Assembly: GCA_011525915.1 (NCBI GenBank)
Contig: WYBM01000019.1
Coordinates: forward strand, 1-49,531
Source of the DNA: Ardenticatenaceae bacterium
GTDB taxonomy: Bacteria; Chloroflexota; Anaerolineae; Promineifilales; Promineifilaceae
DNA length: 49,531 nucleotides
Direction: 5' to 3'
Shown: positions 15,378-24,571 of the stretch, piece by piece
Position numbering within the stretch: the first letter of the stretch is position 1
How the letters are laid out: each line of letters starts with the position of its first letter
Notes under the pieces: model-generated
What the model saw: the letters and a program-made list of their open reading frames with translations, nothing else
What the model was told of the DNA's origin: nothing
Databases searched by the model: none
Translations under genes and position numbers: made by a program

Positions 15378-16649
15378 ATGACAACAACAAACCTCAAAAC
15401 TCTATTGGAAAAGGCAAACGAAGCCAAAAGACAGTATGACGTGGCCGGGGCTATTCAATTGTATACGGCCGTGTTAGATGAGACTGACGCCAAGACCGGA
15501 GATATGGAAGTGGTAGAGATGCGCCTGTCTGCCCTGCGCCAGCGTGCCTTGTTACAACGTCGCCTGGGAAAGCAGGAGGCGGCCATGGGCAGTTACCAGC
15601 AGGCGCGTCAAGAGGCGCGCACAACGCAGCAGGTTGTCGTGGGTACAGAATTGTTGGCTCAGCAATACAGTAATATGGGCCAGCATGACAAGGCGATGAC
15701 CCTACACCGCGAGGCACTGCAGCTGGCCGAATCTATCAATTACACCTACGGCCGTGCCCTGGTTTTAGAAGGGTTTGCCGCCACCTACTTTTATTTAGGC
15801 CGTTTTGAAGAGTCGCTTTCCTATATTGAAAAAGCACTTTCCCTTTTCCGCCAATTAGATGATGTAGAAGAAACATCCCGCACCTGGAATTTGTTGGGTA
15901 TCATCCGTCAGCGTCAGGGCGAAATTGATAAGAGCATTGTGGCATTTAAGACCTCTTTGGCGTTGGCACGTGGGGTGGGTGAATGGGAGACGGCCGTTAT
16001 TCTCTCTAACCTGGGGGAAAGTTACCAACTCCTTTATGATATGCAGCAGGCGCTGGTCTACCATGAGGAAGCACTGGTTCTGGCCGAAAAAATAAAACTG
16101 CCTTCTATGGAAGTGGACATGCGGCGCAACAGGGGTGTAGAACTCTCCTATTTAGGACAGACGGAAGCCGGCATTGACAATCTGCGCCAATCATTGCGTT
16201 TAAGTGAAGTGGTGGGGCAGCCGTTTCTAACGTACCAGGTTATCTATTCCCTGGCGTTGGCCGAACATGCCCGGCACAATGTTGATAAAGCGGAAGAGTA
16301 TGCGCAGCGTCTGTATGATCTGGCCGAGCAGAGCAACACTCGTGACTTTCGTGCGCAGGCCATGCACGTATTGGGCCTGTGTGCCCAAACCAGCGGTGAC
16401 AATGTTCGCGCCGAGCAGTTATGGCAGCAAGCCCTTTTTCTGGCACATGAGACCGGCCAGCAAACATTGCTGTGGCAGTTGCATGCAGCACTGGCGGAAA
16501 TTTCACCCAATCCGGCACTGGCCACAACCCATTATCGCATTGCGGCTGAAGTCATTGAACAGATCACCTATCCTCTTGAGGATGAGTCTTTATGCAAAAC
16601 CTTCTTGACCGCCCCCCCGGTAAAAGCGGTTTTAGATAAAATTTCTTGA
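15378..16649 (+). CDS. Tetratricopeptide-repeat protein
   Basis: From ATG 15378 the product is 423 residues; this start has a GGAG ribosome site seven bases upstream, whereas an upstream TTG at 15321 in the same frame has none. At least seven TPR units are visible, for example YGRALVLEGFAATYFYLGRF, TSRTWNLLGIIRQRQGEI and LSNLGESYQLLYDMQQALVY, each with the A/G/Y spacing of TPR helices. There is no signal peptide, membrane helix or enzymatic domain, so it is a cytosolic scaffold or regulator. The stop is one base before the ATG of the Mrp-type ATPase, so the two are translated from one message and may act together. The partner is unknown. Confidence 0.9.
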   Translation: MTTTNLKTLLEKANEAKRQYDVAGAIQLYTAVLDETDAKTGDMEVVEMRLSALRQRALLQRRLGKQEAAMGSYQQARQEARTTQQVVVGTELLAQQYSNMGQHDKAMTLHREALQLAESINYTYGRALVLEGFAATYFYLGRFEESLSYIEKALSLFRQLDDVEETSRTWNLLGIIRQRQGEIDKSIVAFKTSLALARGVGEWETAVILSNLGESYQLLYDMQQALVYHEEALVLAEKIKLPSMEVDMRRNRGVELSYLGQTEAGIDNLRQSLRLSEVVGQPFLTYQVIYSLALAEHARHNVDKAEEYAQRLYDLAEQSNTRDFRAQAMHVLGLCAQTSGDNVRAEQLWQQALFLAHETGQQTLLWQLHAALAEISPNPALATTHYRIAAEVIEQITYPLEDESLCKTFLTAPPVKAVLDKIS

Positions 16650-16650
16650 G

Positions 16651-17460
16651 ATGGTTCCTCAGATATTCATACCTGGTGTACAGCGGGTCATTGTGGTTGC
16701 CAGTGGCAAGGGCGGTGTAGGCAAAACAACCGTTACCGTGAACCTGGCATTGGCCTTGCAGCGCAGTGGTGCCACGGTTGGTATTTTTGATGCAGACATT
16801 TATGGTCCCAATGTACCGCTGATGTTAGGTGTGCATCGCCAGAAGCGCAGCCAGGGCATGATCGCTATTGCCCGGCGCAAAGACGCTCCCGCTTATATTC
16901 AACCATTAGACCGTTTTGGCTTACGCATTATGTCTGTTGGCTTGCTGGTGGGCGAAGATGAGGTGATTGACCCGGCCCGCAGCCCAGACGCCATTGGCCA
17001 ACTGGTGGTGCAAACGTTAAAAGATGTGCAATGGGGTGAACTGGATTATTTGTTGATTGATCTGCCGCCGTCGGCCGGCCAGCCCCAGGCTTCTTTGGTG
17101 CAGCATGTTCCCATAGACGGGGTAGTGATTGTGACCACCCCTCAAGACCTCAGTCTGTTGGATGCCGGCCGCTCTTTGCGGTTGTTTCAGCAGGCCACGA
17201 TTCCTATTTTGGGGGTCGTTGAAAATATGAGTTACTTTATCTGCCCTGATTGTGGCACGCGCCATGAAATTTTCCAGCATTCAGAGAAGTGGCGGCCACC
17301 CGCGCTGGCGGATGTGCCGCTTTTGGGCCGGATTCCGCTGACGCCGACAATCTCCAAAAGCATTAACAAAGCAGACCCGCTGGTACATGACCACCCGGAT
17401 GACCCGGTGGCACAGGCGTTTTTAGCGATCACGGCCGTGCTGCAAAGCCGGCTGTCTTAA
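16651..17460 (+). CDS. Mrp/NBP35-type P-loop ATPase, probable Fe-S cluster carrier
   Basis: 269 residues. It has the deviant Walker A VASGKGGVGKTT at the N terminus, switch I region FDADIYGPNVPLML and DLPPSAG, as in the Mrp/ApbC subgroup of the ParA/MinD superfamily. A CPDCG motif (FICPDCG, near residue 194) supplies the two cysteines that bridge a 4Fe-4S cluster in the Mrp dimer. The usual N-terminal DUF59 (MIP18) domain is missing, as in the shorter Nbp35/Ind1-like forms. Reported family function is transfer of Fe-S clusters to apoproteins. It begins one base after the TPR stop, and its stop faces spoVR. Confidence 0.92.
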   Translation: MVPQIFIPGVQRVIVVASGKGGVGKTTVTVNLALALQRSGATVGIFDADIYGPNVPLMLGVHRQKRSQGMIAIARRKDAPAYIQPLDRFGLRIMSVGLLVGEDEVIDPARSPDAIGQLVVQTLKDVQWGELDYLLIDLPPSAGQPQASLVQHVPIDGVVIVTTPQDLSLLDAGRSLRLFQQATIPILGVVENMSYFICPDCGTRHEIFQHSEKWRPPALADVPLLGRIPLTPTISKSINKADPLVHDHPDDPVAQAFLAITAVLQSRLS

Positions 17461-17510
17461 GCAGCAGTAGCCGCTGGTGCCCCCTGCCGCCAGGCTTGGT
17501 GGCCTAGACT

Positions 17511-18983
17511 TTAGGCAGCCCACACAGCACTGCCCTCTGTGCCGTATGTAAAGACCATGGTGCCTTTATCATGCACCACTGTTTCCAGGTGAACGGGCCG
17601 GTTCCAGAGGACAAACAAATTGCCCAAAGTGGCTTCCAGATACGGCCGATCCAGGTCAATGCCTTCGTGCCGGTGTACCAGGTACAACTCTCCCCGGTTT
17701 TCATAGTTGGCATTTATCACATCAATGATCGGCTGGCCAAAATTGGTCAGTTGGAACAATAATTTTTGCTTCACTTGCTGGAAATCACGGCTAGATATTT
17801 CATATTCGTTGATATGCTCGTTATATTCAAAAGTAAATAATTTGTGCTGCCGGGCAAACTCTTCGGTTAAAAAGGCGTCGATAAACCCTACGTCATTGTA
17901 AATACGGCGTACTTCAAATGCCTTTTCCAACCCTCTACCCAGGTTTGTATTCCAATGTTTGCGTGCTTCATGATCTTCGCAATTTTCATAGTCTGGGCCA
18001 AACGCACCGCGATTCCAACGGTCTTCAATGTCCAGAAAAAGCTCGTACCCTAGCCGGTAGGGGTTCAGGCGACCCGGGTGCATGGCCACTGTGCCAGAAT
18101 GATGCTCGGCGTAATCAATGAGTTCACCCGGTTGCAGCATATGGTTGGTCATAATGCGTGTATGCCAGAAGACGGCCCAGCCTTCATTCATAATCTTTGT
18201 CTGTCGCTGTGGGGCAAAGTAATAGGCTTCTTCACGAACAATGCCTAACAGGTCTCGCTGCCAGTTTTCCAGGGGCGCGTGCTCTTGTAGGAAGAGAAGT
18301 ACATCGCGCTCTGGCTCTGCCGGAAACTTCTTTGCCTGAGTGCGTTCGGCATCAAGCCGAAGCTGTTGTTCAGCCATAAACTCAACCGGGTTAATGTAAC
18401 TGTCCATGTAATCTTTAGCCTGCATTTTTTTTACCGTTTGCGGCTTTGCGTCCTCTTCTAAGAATTCAGTGCGTCGGGCGATGCCCGGTGAGTGGATGTC
18501 AATGAGATTATCCAGGGAGAGGCAGGCATCCATAAAATTTTCCACCACCTCACGGCCGTAGCGATCCATATAATTGTGAATACGGGCAGAATGGTTGGCG
18601 ACTTCGTCTAACATCTTGCGGTTTGTGTGGGAAAACCAGAAGTTGTTGGTGAAAAAATCGGCATGGCCGCATACGTGGGCCATCACCAGCTTCTGGTCTA
18701 CCATCAGGTTGCTTTGCAGCAGGTAGGCGTAAATGGGCACGGTGTTAATGACCATTTCGTAAATGCGGTGCAGGCCGTAAGCATAGCTTTTAGAGAGGCG
18801 TTCATACTCCATGCCAAAGCGCCAATGAGGGTAACGAATGGGGAAACCATCGTAAGCGGCCAATAGATTAACGGTCTTGTAGTCAACCATTTCGTAGCGC
18901 ACTTCGGGGAAGGTTAACCCGTAGTCGAAGGCAATTGCTTCGATCTCTTTTTGTAGTTCAGCCAGTTCGCCGGTAATGAGCAT
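17511..18983 (-). CDS. spoVR: SpoVR family protein
   Basis: 490 residues, the usual length of SpoVR/YcgB. The N terminus (YGLTFPEVRYEMVDY, then IRYPHWRFGMEYERL) and the HVCGHADFFTNNFWF block are hallmark family sequences. SpoVR was named for a role in the spore cortex in Bacillus, but it is also widespread in non-sporulating bacteria, where it is co-regulated with PrkA and YhbH/YeaH under stress or stationary phase. The biochemical activity is not known. Here it is the last gene of the prkA-yhbH-spoVR run, 71 bases after yhbH, and ends convergently with the Mrp-type gene. Confidence 0.95.
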   Translation of the reverse strand: MLITGELAELQKEIEAIAFDYGLTFPEVRYEMVDYKTVNLLAAYDGFPIRYPHWRFGMEYERLSKSYAYGLHRIYEMVINTVPIYAYLLQSNLMVDQKLVMAHVCGHADFFTNNFWFSHTNRKMLDEVANHSARIHNYMDRYGREVVENFMDACLSLDNLIDIHSPGIARRTEFLEEDAKPQTVKKMQAKDYMDSYINPVEFMAEQQLRLDAERTQAKKFPAEPERDVLLFLQEHAPLENWQRDLLGIVREEAYYFAPQRQTKIMNEGWAVFWHTRIMTNHMLQPGELIDYAEHHSGTVAMHPGRLNPYRLGYELFLDIEDRWNRGAFGPDYENCEDHEARKHWNTNLGRGLEKAFEVRRIYNDVGFIDAFLTEEFARQHKLFTFEYNEHINEYEISSRDFQQVKQKLLFQLTNFGQPIIDVINANYENRGELYLVHRHEGIDLDRPYLEATLGNLFVLWNRPVHLETVVHDKGTMVFTYGTEGSAVWAA

Positions 18984-19054
18984 CTGGTTATCCCCCGGTG
19001 AATGGAGGTTCGAGCCTAGAGCGTGTTTTGCTTATGCTCTCCAATCTCGTCACC

Positions 19055-20164
19055 TTATAATCCTTTACCCAAAAATGACTTAATGGCGTCGAAAATCCCG
19101 TCACGGTCATTGATTTTGGCGCCAACCAATTTTTCATCTTCGATTTGGGCGATGGTTTCCATGAACATACGGCCGTAGCCCCCCGGCACCTGACCATACC
19201 CAAACATATTCATATGGGGCAGCAGTCGTTCTGCCAACAGCTCATGACATAACTTATCATCTTGCCCGCCAAAGTTTTCCCCATCTGAAAAGTGGAAAGC
19301 GTACATATTCCACTCGGCGGGATCATACTCCTCTTCAATAAGATGGCTGCAAAGCTGGTAGGCCGATGAAATCTTGGTGCCGCCGCTTTCACGCAGATGG
19401 TAAAACGTGTGCTGGTCAACTTCTTTGGCGGCCGCATCATGCACAATATAGCGCACCGTCAGGCTCTTATAGTTATGGCGCAGCCAGGTGTCAATCCAGA
19501 AAGCCGTTAAACGCACCAGTTCCTTTTTATGCCGCGTCATACTGCCGGAAACGTCCATCATATAAAAGATAACGGCGCTGTTTTGCGGCTGGGGATATAC
19601 ATTCCATGAGCGGTAACGCACGTCATCCCGAATGGGAATAACCACGGGTCTATCTGGATTGTAAAGGCCGGCGGACATCTGCCGTTTTAAGGCGGCACGA
19701 TAGGTGCGTTTGAACGAACGTAAACTTTCAGGCCCAACACGCCGGATGCCCGTATAACGAACCTTGCCACCCTCCACATTTTTCTTGCCCTTTGGTTCAA
19801 TGCGTGGCAGGGCCAACTCTTCACCCAGAATTTCAGCCAGCTCTTCCAGGCTCATTTCCACTTCCAAAAGGTGGGCGCCTGGTTGATCACCAGCGCCCTG
19901 GCTGCCGTCTTGATCACCAGGGCCTAAAGGGGTACCCACGTCGCCTTCACCCTGGCCTACGCCGCCCATTTGTTTATCGCCAAAGCGGATGCGCGGCAGT
20001 TCAATCTGGGGGATGGGTATGCTGACTAAATCTTTGCCCTGGCGTCCGATTAATTCGCCATTAGAGATGTACTTACGTAGATTTTCGCGTACATGACCCC
20101 GTACAATCTGGCGAAAACGCTTGGCATCCTGGTCTATTCGATGAGAGGTGGAGTAATTTATCAT
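19055..20164 (-). CDS. yhbH: YhbH/YeaH family protein (DUF444, VWA-like)
   Basis: From ATG 20164 the product is 369 residues; AGGGA lies four bases upstream. A GTG at 20179, directly after the prkA stop, would add five residues. The N terminus is basic, followed by a glycine-rich linker (GVGQGEGDVGTPLGPGDQDG). A von Willebrand A-like domain carries the metal-site motif DVSGSM (about residue 215) and the later HFSDGEN. In Bacillus and enteric bacteria this protein is always linked to the PrkA/YeaG kinase and is thought to act with it. Cytosolic. Its place between prkA and spoVR is the conserved order. Confidence 0.95.
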   Translation of the reverse strand: MINYSTSHRIDQDAKRFRQIVRGHVRENLRKYISNGELIGRQGKDLVSIPIPQIELPRIRFGDKQMGGVGQGEGDVGTPLGPGDQDGSQGAGDQPGAHLLEVEMSLEELAEILGEELALPRIEPKGKKNVEGGKVRYTGIRRVGPESLRSFKRTYRAALKRQMSAGLYNPDRPVVIPIRDDVRYRSWNVYPQPQNSAVIFYMMDVSGSMTRHKKELVRLTAFWIDTWLRHNYKSLTVRYIVHDAAAKEVDQHTFYHLRESGGTKISSAYQLCSHLIEEEYDPAEWNMYAFHFSDGENFGGQDDKLCHELLAERLLPHMNMFGYGQVPGGYGRMFMETIAQIEDEKLVGAKINDRDGIFDAIKSFLGKGL

Positions 20165-20179
20165 GAAATCCCTGATCAC

Positions 20180-22219
20180 TTAATCTCGCTGTTGGGTATC
20201 ACCGCGGGCAAAAATGCTGGCCACATAATTAAGGACATCTGACGCGCAGATGTCACAATACCCCATGTTCTTAATCATGCGGGTCTTCACAACTTCAATT
20301 TTTTCCTGAGTCTCCTGATCAATAACATTAGAGACCAGGCTGGTGAGTTTGATAGAATCTTTCTGGTCTTCAAACAACTTCAATTCCAATGCACGCCGCA
20401 GGCGCTCGTTAGCGTCCCAGGTAAATTGCTTGCCTTCAATGGCCAGTGCCCCAATATAGTTCATGATTTCGCGGCGAAAATCATCTTTACGGCTTTCGGG
20501 AATCTCAATTTTTTCCTCAATAGAGCGCATCAAACGTTCATCCGGTGGTTCATCCTGGCCAGTATAAGGGTTGCGCACTTTTTGTTTCTGGGTATAAGCC
20601 TTCACGTTGTCAATGTAGTTAGCACTCAGACGCTTGATGGCTTCTTCGTCGGCCGTAATGGCCCGCTGTACTTCATTTTTGACAATTTCGTCATATTCCG
20701 CCCGGACTACAGAAAGCAAATCACGGAACTGCTTCCGCTGCTCTTTACTGGTGATGAGGGAGTGATGGCGCAGCCCACTTTCCAATTCACGCATGATCAT
20801 GAATGGATTAAGGCAGCTGCGGCTGCTGTCCCCCACGAGGGCGTTGGAGATTTTGTCTTGTATATAACGCGGCGAAATACCAAACATGCCTTCCTGGGGG
20901 GATTCCGCCTGTAGTTCAATGACGGTATCTTCGGTAAAGCCTGGCAGGGAACGGCCGTCATACAGGCGCAGCTTTTGTACCAGAGAGATCCCAGCCCGTT
21001 TGGGCTCTTCCAACCGGGTGAGTACCGCCCAAAAAGCCGCCAGTTGCAGTGTGTGCGGGGCGATGTGTTTACCAATGACCTTTTCCTGACTAAAATCACG
21101 CAGGTAGATTTTTACCTCATCCTGGAAGCGTATGTTGTAAGGTACGTCAATTTTGATGGTTCGGTCGCGCAGCGCTTCCATGTACTCATTGTTCAGCAGG
21201 CGCCGATACTCCGCTTCGTTGGTATGGCCCAGAATAACTTCATCAATGTCTGTATGGGCAAACTTTTTAGGTTTGATTTTGTGTTCCTGGGAGGCTGTCA
21301 GCAGATCGTAGAGGAAGGCCACATCAAGCTTAAGAATCTCAATGAATTCAACCAGACCACGATTGGCAATGTTTAGCTCCCCATCAAAGTTAAAGGCGCG
21401 GGGATCAGAATCGGAACCATACTCAGCGATTTTGCGGTAGTTGATGTCACCGGTGAGTTCTGTAGAGTCCTGGTTTTTTTCGTCTTTGGGTTGGAACGTG
21501 CCAATCCCTACCCGGTCTTTCTCTGAAAGCAGGATGCGTTTCACCTTAACCTGGTTGATGACCTTGGTCCAGTCGCCGCCGGTCTTGCTTAACAGGTCGT
21601 TGAAGATGAAGCGGCAGGCGGGGCATAGGTCACCTTCAATCATAACACGCTCCATGCCTGTACGGCCGTCATTTAACTCATTCAGCACAATATCCCTGAA
21701 TTGCGGCGGAATCAGGTGCAATGGCTCTTCGTGCATAGGGCAGTCCATTGGCTCACCCTCTTCCGGTTCCCAACGGAAACTGTAGAGACGGCCGTTTTCT
21801 GTACGTGCATAATGCTCTAGCCCCTTCTTTAACAACCGCACAATGGTGCTTTTGGCCGTACCCACCGGACCATGTAACAAGACGACCCGGCGTTCCGTAC
21901 CGTACCGGTGCGCCGCCGAACGGAAAACCTGCACCAGGTCCATTAACTGCTTGTCTATGCCAAAAATGGCATCCTTGCCATTTTCAAAGGGATCGTCAAA
22001 AAAGTTATAGTGAATCAATCTTTCTCGGTTGCGGCGATATTCGTCAGAGCCGAACGAGACGATCATGTCATAAAGCCGCTGATAGGCTGACCGGGCGACC
22101 AGCGGATCTTCCTTCACAATTTCCAGATAATCATCAAATGAGCCTTCCCAATGAAGATCACGAAAACTAGTCAAATCCTGCATTTCCGCAATTTTGGCCA
22201 TGATTCCATTTTTGCTCAT
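20180..22219 (-). CDS. prkA: PrkA/YeaG family serine protein kinase (AAA+ type)
   Basis: 679 residues. It has a PrkA AAA-type N-terminal domain with Walker [10 protein letters not shown] at residues 117-125 and a C-terminal region resembling the PrkA kinase-like domain. A CPACRFIF motif near residue 230 is part of the family. PrkA/YeaG supports stationary-phase and stress adaptation; in Bacillus it also has reported protease-like activity. The ATG at 22219 has a good GGAGGT site. Only two bases separate its stop from the first possible yhbH start. A leader region with a terminator-like hairpin lies 100 bases upstream and may control it. Confidence 0.95.
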   Translation of the reverse strand: MSKNGIMAKIAEMQDLTSFRDLHWEGSFDDYLEIVKEDPLVARSAYQRLYDMIVSFGSDEYRRNRERLIHYNFFDDPFENGKDAIFGIDKQLMDLVQVFRSAAHRYGTERRVVLLHGPVGTAKSTIVRLLKKGLEHYARTENGRLYSFRWEPEEGEPMDCPMHEEPLHLIPPQFRDIVLNELNDGRTGMERVMIEGDLCPACRFIFNDLLSKTGGDWTKVINQVKVKRILLSEKDRVGIGTFQPKDEKNQDSTELTGDINYRKIAEYGSDSDPRAFNFDGELNIANRGLVEFIEILKLDVAFLYDLLTASQEHKIKPKKFAHTDIDEVILGHTNEAEYRRLLNNEYMEALRDRTIKIDVPYNIRFQDEVKIYLRDFSQEKVIGKHIAPHTLQLAAFWAVLTRLEEPKRAGISLVQKLRLYDGRSLPGFTEDTVIELQAESPQEGMFGISPRYIQDKISNALVGDSSRSCLNPFMIMRELESGLRHHSLITSKEQRKQFRDLLSVVRAEYDEIVKNEVQRAITADEEAIKRLSANYIDNVKAYTQKQKVRNPYTGQDEPPDERLMRSIEEKIEIPESRKDDFRREIMNYIGALAIEGKQFTWDANERLRRALELKLFEDQKDSIKLTSLVSNVIDQETQEKIEVVKTRMIKNMGYCDICASDVLNYVASIFARGDTQQRD

Positions 22220-22320
22220 CTTTATAAACCTCCACTACTTGGCGTAGATAAGAGATTGGTGCATTGGAAATATAGTTAGGTTCATTTTTTCTTAATCTCT
22301 CATCTTATAAATAAAATACA

Positions 22321-22361
22321 AAGAGGGTCACTCCAGGCTTTGTGAACCTGACGACCCTCTT
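22321..22361 (-). terminator. Terminator-like hairpin upstream of prkA
   Basis: A 9-bp outer stem (22321-22329 with 22353-22361) and a 4-bp inner stem (CAGG with CCTG) are followed on the minus strand by TGTATTTTATTT. It is about 100 bases before the prkA start, so it may end the structured RNA described next or act as an attenuator of prkA. Confidence 0.6.
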
Positions 22362-22545
22362 CCTTCCTAAGAACACTGACCTGTATAGGTTCAGACAAGC
22401 CTGCCACATTCTTGATCGCAAACTTGCAATGATGAAGCGCACAAAACTACCTGTGCTTGCCAAACTTCGGCTTCATCTCCTGACAGTTTCGGCGTTGTGG
22501 TGTCTTTTGCAAGGCCACTCACAACTGTCGGGAAGTAAGGCCGCT
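22362..22545 (-). ncRNA. Candidate structured RNA or leader between anti-sigma gene and prkA
   Basis: There is no gene in the 426 bases between 22220 and 22645. Within it three nested hairpins are visible. CTGACCT pairs with AGGTTCAG, with one bulge, near 22377-22393. An 8-bp stem GATGAAGC (22431-22438) with GCTTCATC (22470-22477) encloses GCACA/TGTGC. GACAGTT pairs with AACTGTC (about 22482-22533), enclosing GTGG/CCAC. With the terminator-like hairpin at its left end the minus strand fits a leader or small RNA of about 200 bases. I cannot match it to a named class, and the stems alone do not fix the strand. Confidence 0.4.
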
Positions 22546-22645
22546 TAATGATAACTTGTAGATAAGATTGAAAATGGGGGAGATTTCTTACAAAGTAGTA
22601 ATAGGAATTCAGTAATCCGTGGCTGGTAGCTGACAGGTCAAAAAC

Positions 22646-22921
22646 TTAATCACCTGTGGGTATGGGGGAAAATTCGGCAGCGCCTGACGAAAATGGCTCT
22701 ATGGCTTCAGCCACGACAACTAACCGCAAACCCTCATAGATCTCGTGGCAGTCCGGGCATTGTTGCAGATGAGACTTTAACACGGCCGTATGTGGCAGCG
22801 GCAGTTGACTTAACTCCGCCTCGACAAAAGCCGGTAAGTAGTTTTGGAACTGCTTACAATCAATCTCATGTTCTTGGGTTGCATAAAGGATTTCAATCCA
22901 GTGGAAAAAAGCTTGGTGCAT
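22646..22921 (-). CDS. Zinc-finger anti-sigma factor-like protein
   Basis: From ATG 22921, preceded by AAGGGA at six bases, the product is 91 residues; a GTG at 22990 overlapping the sigma gene would give 114. It contains a DCKQF cysteine and the LKSHLQQCPDCHE motif, i.e. H-x3-C-x2-C, the zinc-binding signature of anti-sigma factors. No membrane helix follows, so it is a soluble ZAS-type protein, unlike most that span the membrane. It lies directly downstream of an ECF-type sigma gene, which is its likely partner. Confidence 0.8.
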   Translation of the reverse strand: MHQAFFHWIEILYATQEHEIDCKQFQNYLPAFVEAELSQLPLPHTAVLKSHLQQCPDCHEIYEGLRLVVVAEAIEPFSSGAAEFSPIPTGD

Positions 22922-22983
22922 CAAGATTCCCTTCCAAGGTGTCAGGTTTTTGCATAGATAAGATGCAAATGGGTACTTAATTC

Positions 22984-23637
22984 TTACCACAAATTGTCGA
23001 ATAAGCCCAATATGTCACCAGCACTATAATGGTGAGCCAATAATTTGGCTTTTATTTTCTTGCGGGCATCATGCAGCATCTTATACAGTGTATTGGGCGT
23101 CGTCTCCAGGTTTTCGGCCACTTCTTGCAGGGAGCGGCCTTGAAAGTGAATGCCTAACACCGCCTGTCGCTGCCGTTCGTTTAGCTCTGTTTCTAATACT
23201 TGTAATAAAAAGGTGACCAATTCTTCTCGCGCTGCCTTAAGTTCAGGGTCGTTTTTTGTTTCGCTTTCAGTCAGCGGGGAAAAGACGGCCGTTTCTTGTT
23301 TTGCCAGATCATCCCAGGAAAAGTCCCGGTACCGCCGCCGCCGTAAATCGGCGGCGGCTTCGTTGATGACGAAGCGATAGGCCCAGGTAGTAAACTTGGC
23401 ATCCCCACGGAATTTATCCAGATTATCCCGAATGCTCAGCAGTGCATTTTGGGCGTAATCCTCTGCCATTTCGTACAGAGTATCTGTCGACAGGTGAGTT
23501 ACTTCCACCCGACCGTCGCGGAGATAGACAAATGTAGCCCGTACCAGATATTCACGTAGGTCTGACAGTGCCTGGACTTGTGCTTCCCCCGATTCCAGGA
23601 GTGCTGCCAGCCACTCCTCATTGGTTCGCTTTACCAT
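22984..23637 (-). CDS. ECF-type RNA polymerase sigma factor
   Basis: About 217 residues from ATG 23637; an upstream in-frame start at 23655 adds six. Region 2 is seen in FRGDAKFTTWAYRFVINEAA followed by the basic DLRRRRYRDF. Region 4 is in ETELNERQRQAVLGIHFQG with the helix-turn-helix SLQEVAENLETTPNTLYKML. This is the layout of group 4 sigma factors, with a somewhat long linker. The zinc-finger anti-sigma gene follows at once. The pair lies directly upstream of the prkA cluster, which may be part of its regulon; that is inference from position. Confidence 0.9.
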   Translation of the reverse strand: MVKRTNEEWLAALLESGEAQVQALSDLREYLVRATFVYLRDGRVEVTHLSTDTLYEMAEDYAQNALLSIRDNLDKFRGDAKFTTWAYRFVINEAAADLRRRRYRDFSWDDLAKQETAVFSPLTESETKNDPELKAAREELVTFLLQVLETELNERQRQAVLGIHFQGRSLQEVAENLETTPNTLYKMLHDARKKIKAKLLAHHYSAGDILGLFDNLW

Positions 23638-23695
23638 ACCTACAGTATGGCACAATTTGCTTAAAATGACATTAAGTAACCGTGTGAATTCCAGG

Positions 23696-24373
23696 TTATG
23701 ATGATCTTTCCGCCCACCAGCTTTTTAATTTGCGCAGGCCGTCGGCATTTAATTTATGGCCAGTAGCATATTCGCGGTATTCCAAATAGGCCCCCATGGC
23801 CCGGACGGCCGCTGCGCTCTCTTGGGCAATGGTCAAGGGAATGCGGTCATCTTGTGAGCCAGCAGCCATAAAGACAGGCATGTCCTTCAGCGCGGCTTGC
23901 TCAATGGCTTTATCAACTTGTAAGGGCATAAACCCCACCAGGCTGGCAATCCCCTTGATCCAGCCTGGGTTTTGTATGGCTGTGGCAAAGGCAATGGCCG
24001 CACCCTGGCTAAAGCCCATCAGGTAAATCTGGTTCAGGTCAGCCTGGTACAAATCAGGCAAGGCACCGATAAAATGCGTCACGGCCGTCACGGCGTCATC
24101 AAGCTGATTAAGACAGGGCCATTCATCTGCTCTGCGTGACTGCCAGGTAAAGCTCTTCTCAGCTACAGGTACAACTGCCCGTGGCGCGGCCACAAGCCAA
24201 CCTGGTGGCAGTGTCTGCGCAAATACCCACATGACCTCTTCATTTCCCTGGTGTCCGTGAATCATAATGACGGTAGGCAGCGGACCCGCGGCGTTTGGCT
24301 TCATCACACGATGCACCAGGCCAGAGGCCGCCAAAGCGGCCCCACTTTCTATAAGCAAAAGGTTTTTGTTCAT
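23696..24373 (-). CDS. Alpha/beta hydrolase, carboxylesterase/phospholipase type
   Basis: 225 residues from ATG 24373; a TTG at 24412 would add thirteen residues but lacks a ribosome site. The motif IHGHQGNEE forms the oxyanion region, the nucleophile serine is in GFSQG, the acid in GSQDDRIPL and the histidine in ATGHKLN. This complete triad matches the carboxylesterase/phospholipase family (COG0400). No signal peptide, so a cytosolic esterase. It is flanked upstream by a terminator and probably has its own promoter. The substrate is unknown. Confidence 0.88.
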   Translation of the reverse strand: MNKNLLLIESGAALAASGLVHRVMKPNAAGPLPTVIMIHGHQGNEEVMWVFAQTLPPGWLVAAPRAVVPVAEKSFTWQSRRADEWPCLNQLDDAVTAVTHFIGALPDLYQADLNQIYLMGFSQGAAIAFATAIQNPGWIKGIASLVGFMPLQVDKAIEQAALKDMPVFMAAGSQDDRIPLTIAQESAAAVRAMGAYLEYREYATGHKLNADGLRKLKSWWAERSS

Positions 24374-24425
24374 GGGCTTAATGGTAGCGGGTACTCCGTA
24401 AAAAACCACCAATTGACAAAAAAAG

Positions 24426-24462
24426 GAGGTGGTAGACTAACGGGCGTTAGTCCAACCACCTC
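24426..24462 (-). terminator. Intrinsic terminator after the receiver-transposase-fold gene
   Basis: GAGGTGGT (24426-24433) pairs with ACCACCTC (24455-24462), and GACTAA with TTAGTC inside, leaving a CGGGCG loop. On the minus strand it is followed, after CC, by seven T (24424-24418). It ends leftward transcription from the gene at 24572-25738. An eight-base G run lies just to its right. Confidence 0.85.
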
Positions 24463-24571
24463 TGGGGGGGGAGCCAATAAAAGTATATCACCCTTCAGTA
24501 CTAGCGTCAACAAATTCTTGCAGCAAACTTGCTAGATCATCTGGCCTTTTACCAGAAGTGAGGGCAAACTA

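Noticed and set aside
22362..22440. Possible signal recognition particle RNA (CAGGTCAG and GGAAGGAAG words on the minus strand)
   Set aside because: The GGAA tetraloop is not closed by pairing bases and an extra eight bases separate the two conserved parts, so the core helix cannot form.
22480..22545. Possible cobalamin riboswitch (GCCACT and GGGAAG words on the plus strand)
   Set aside because: The B12 box is missing, and no gene follows on that strand.
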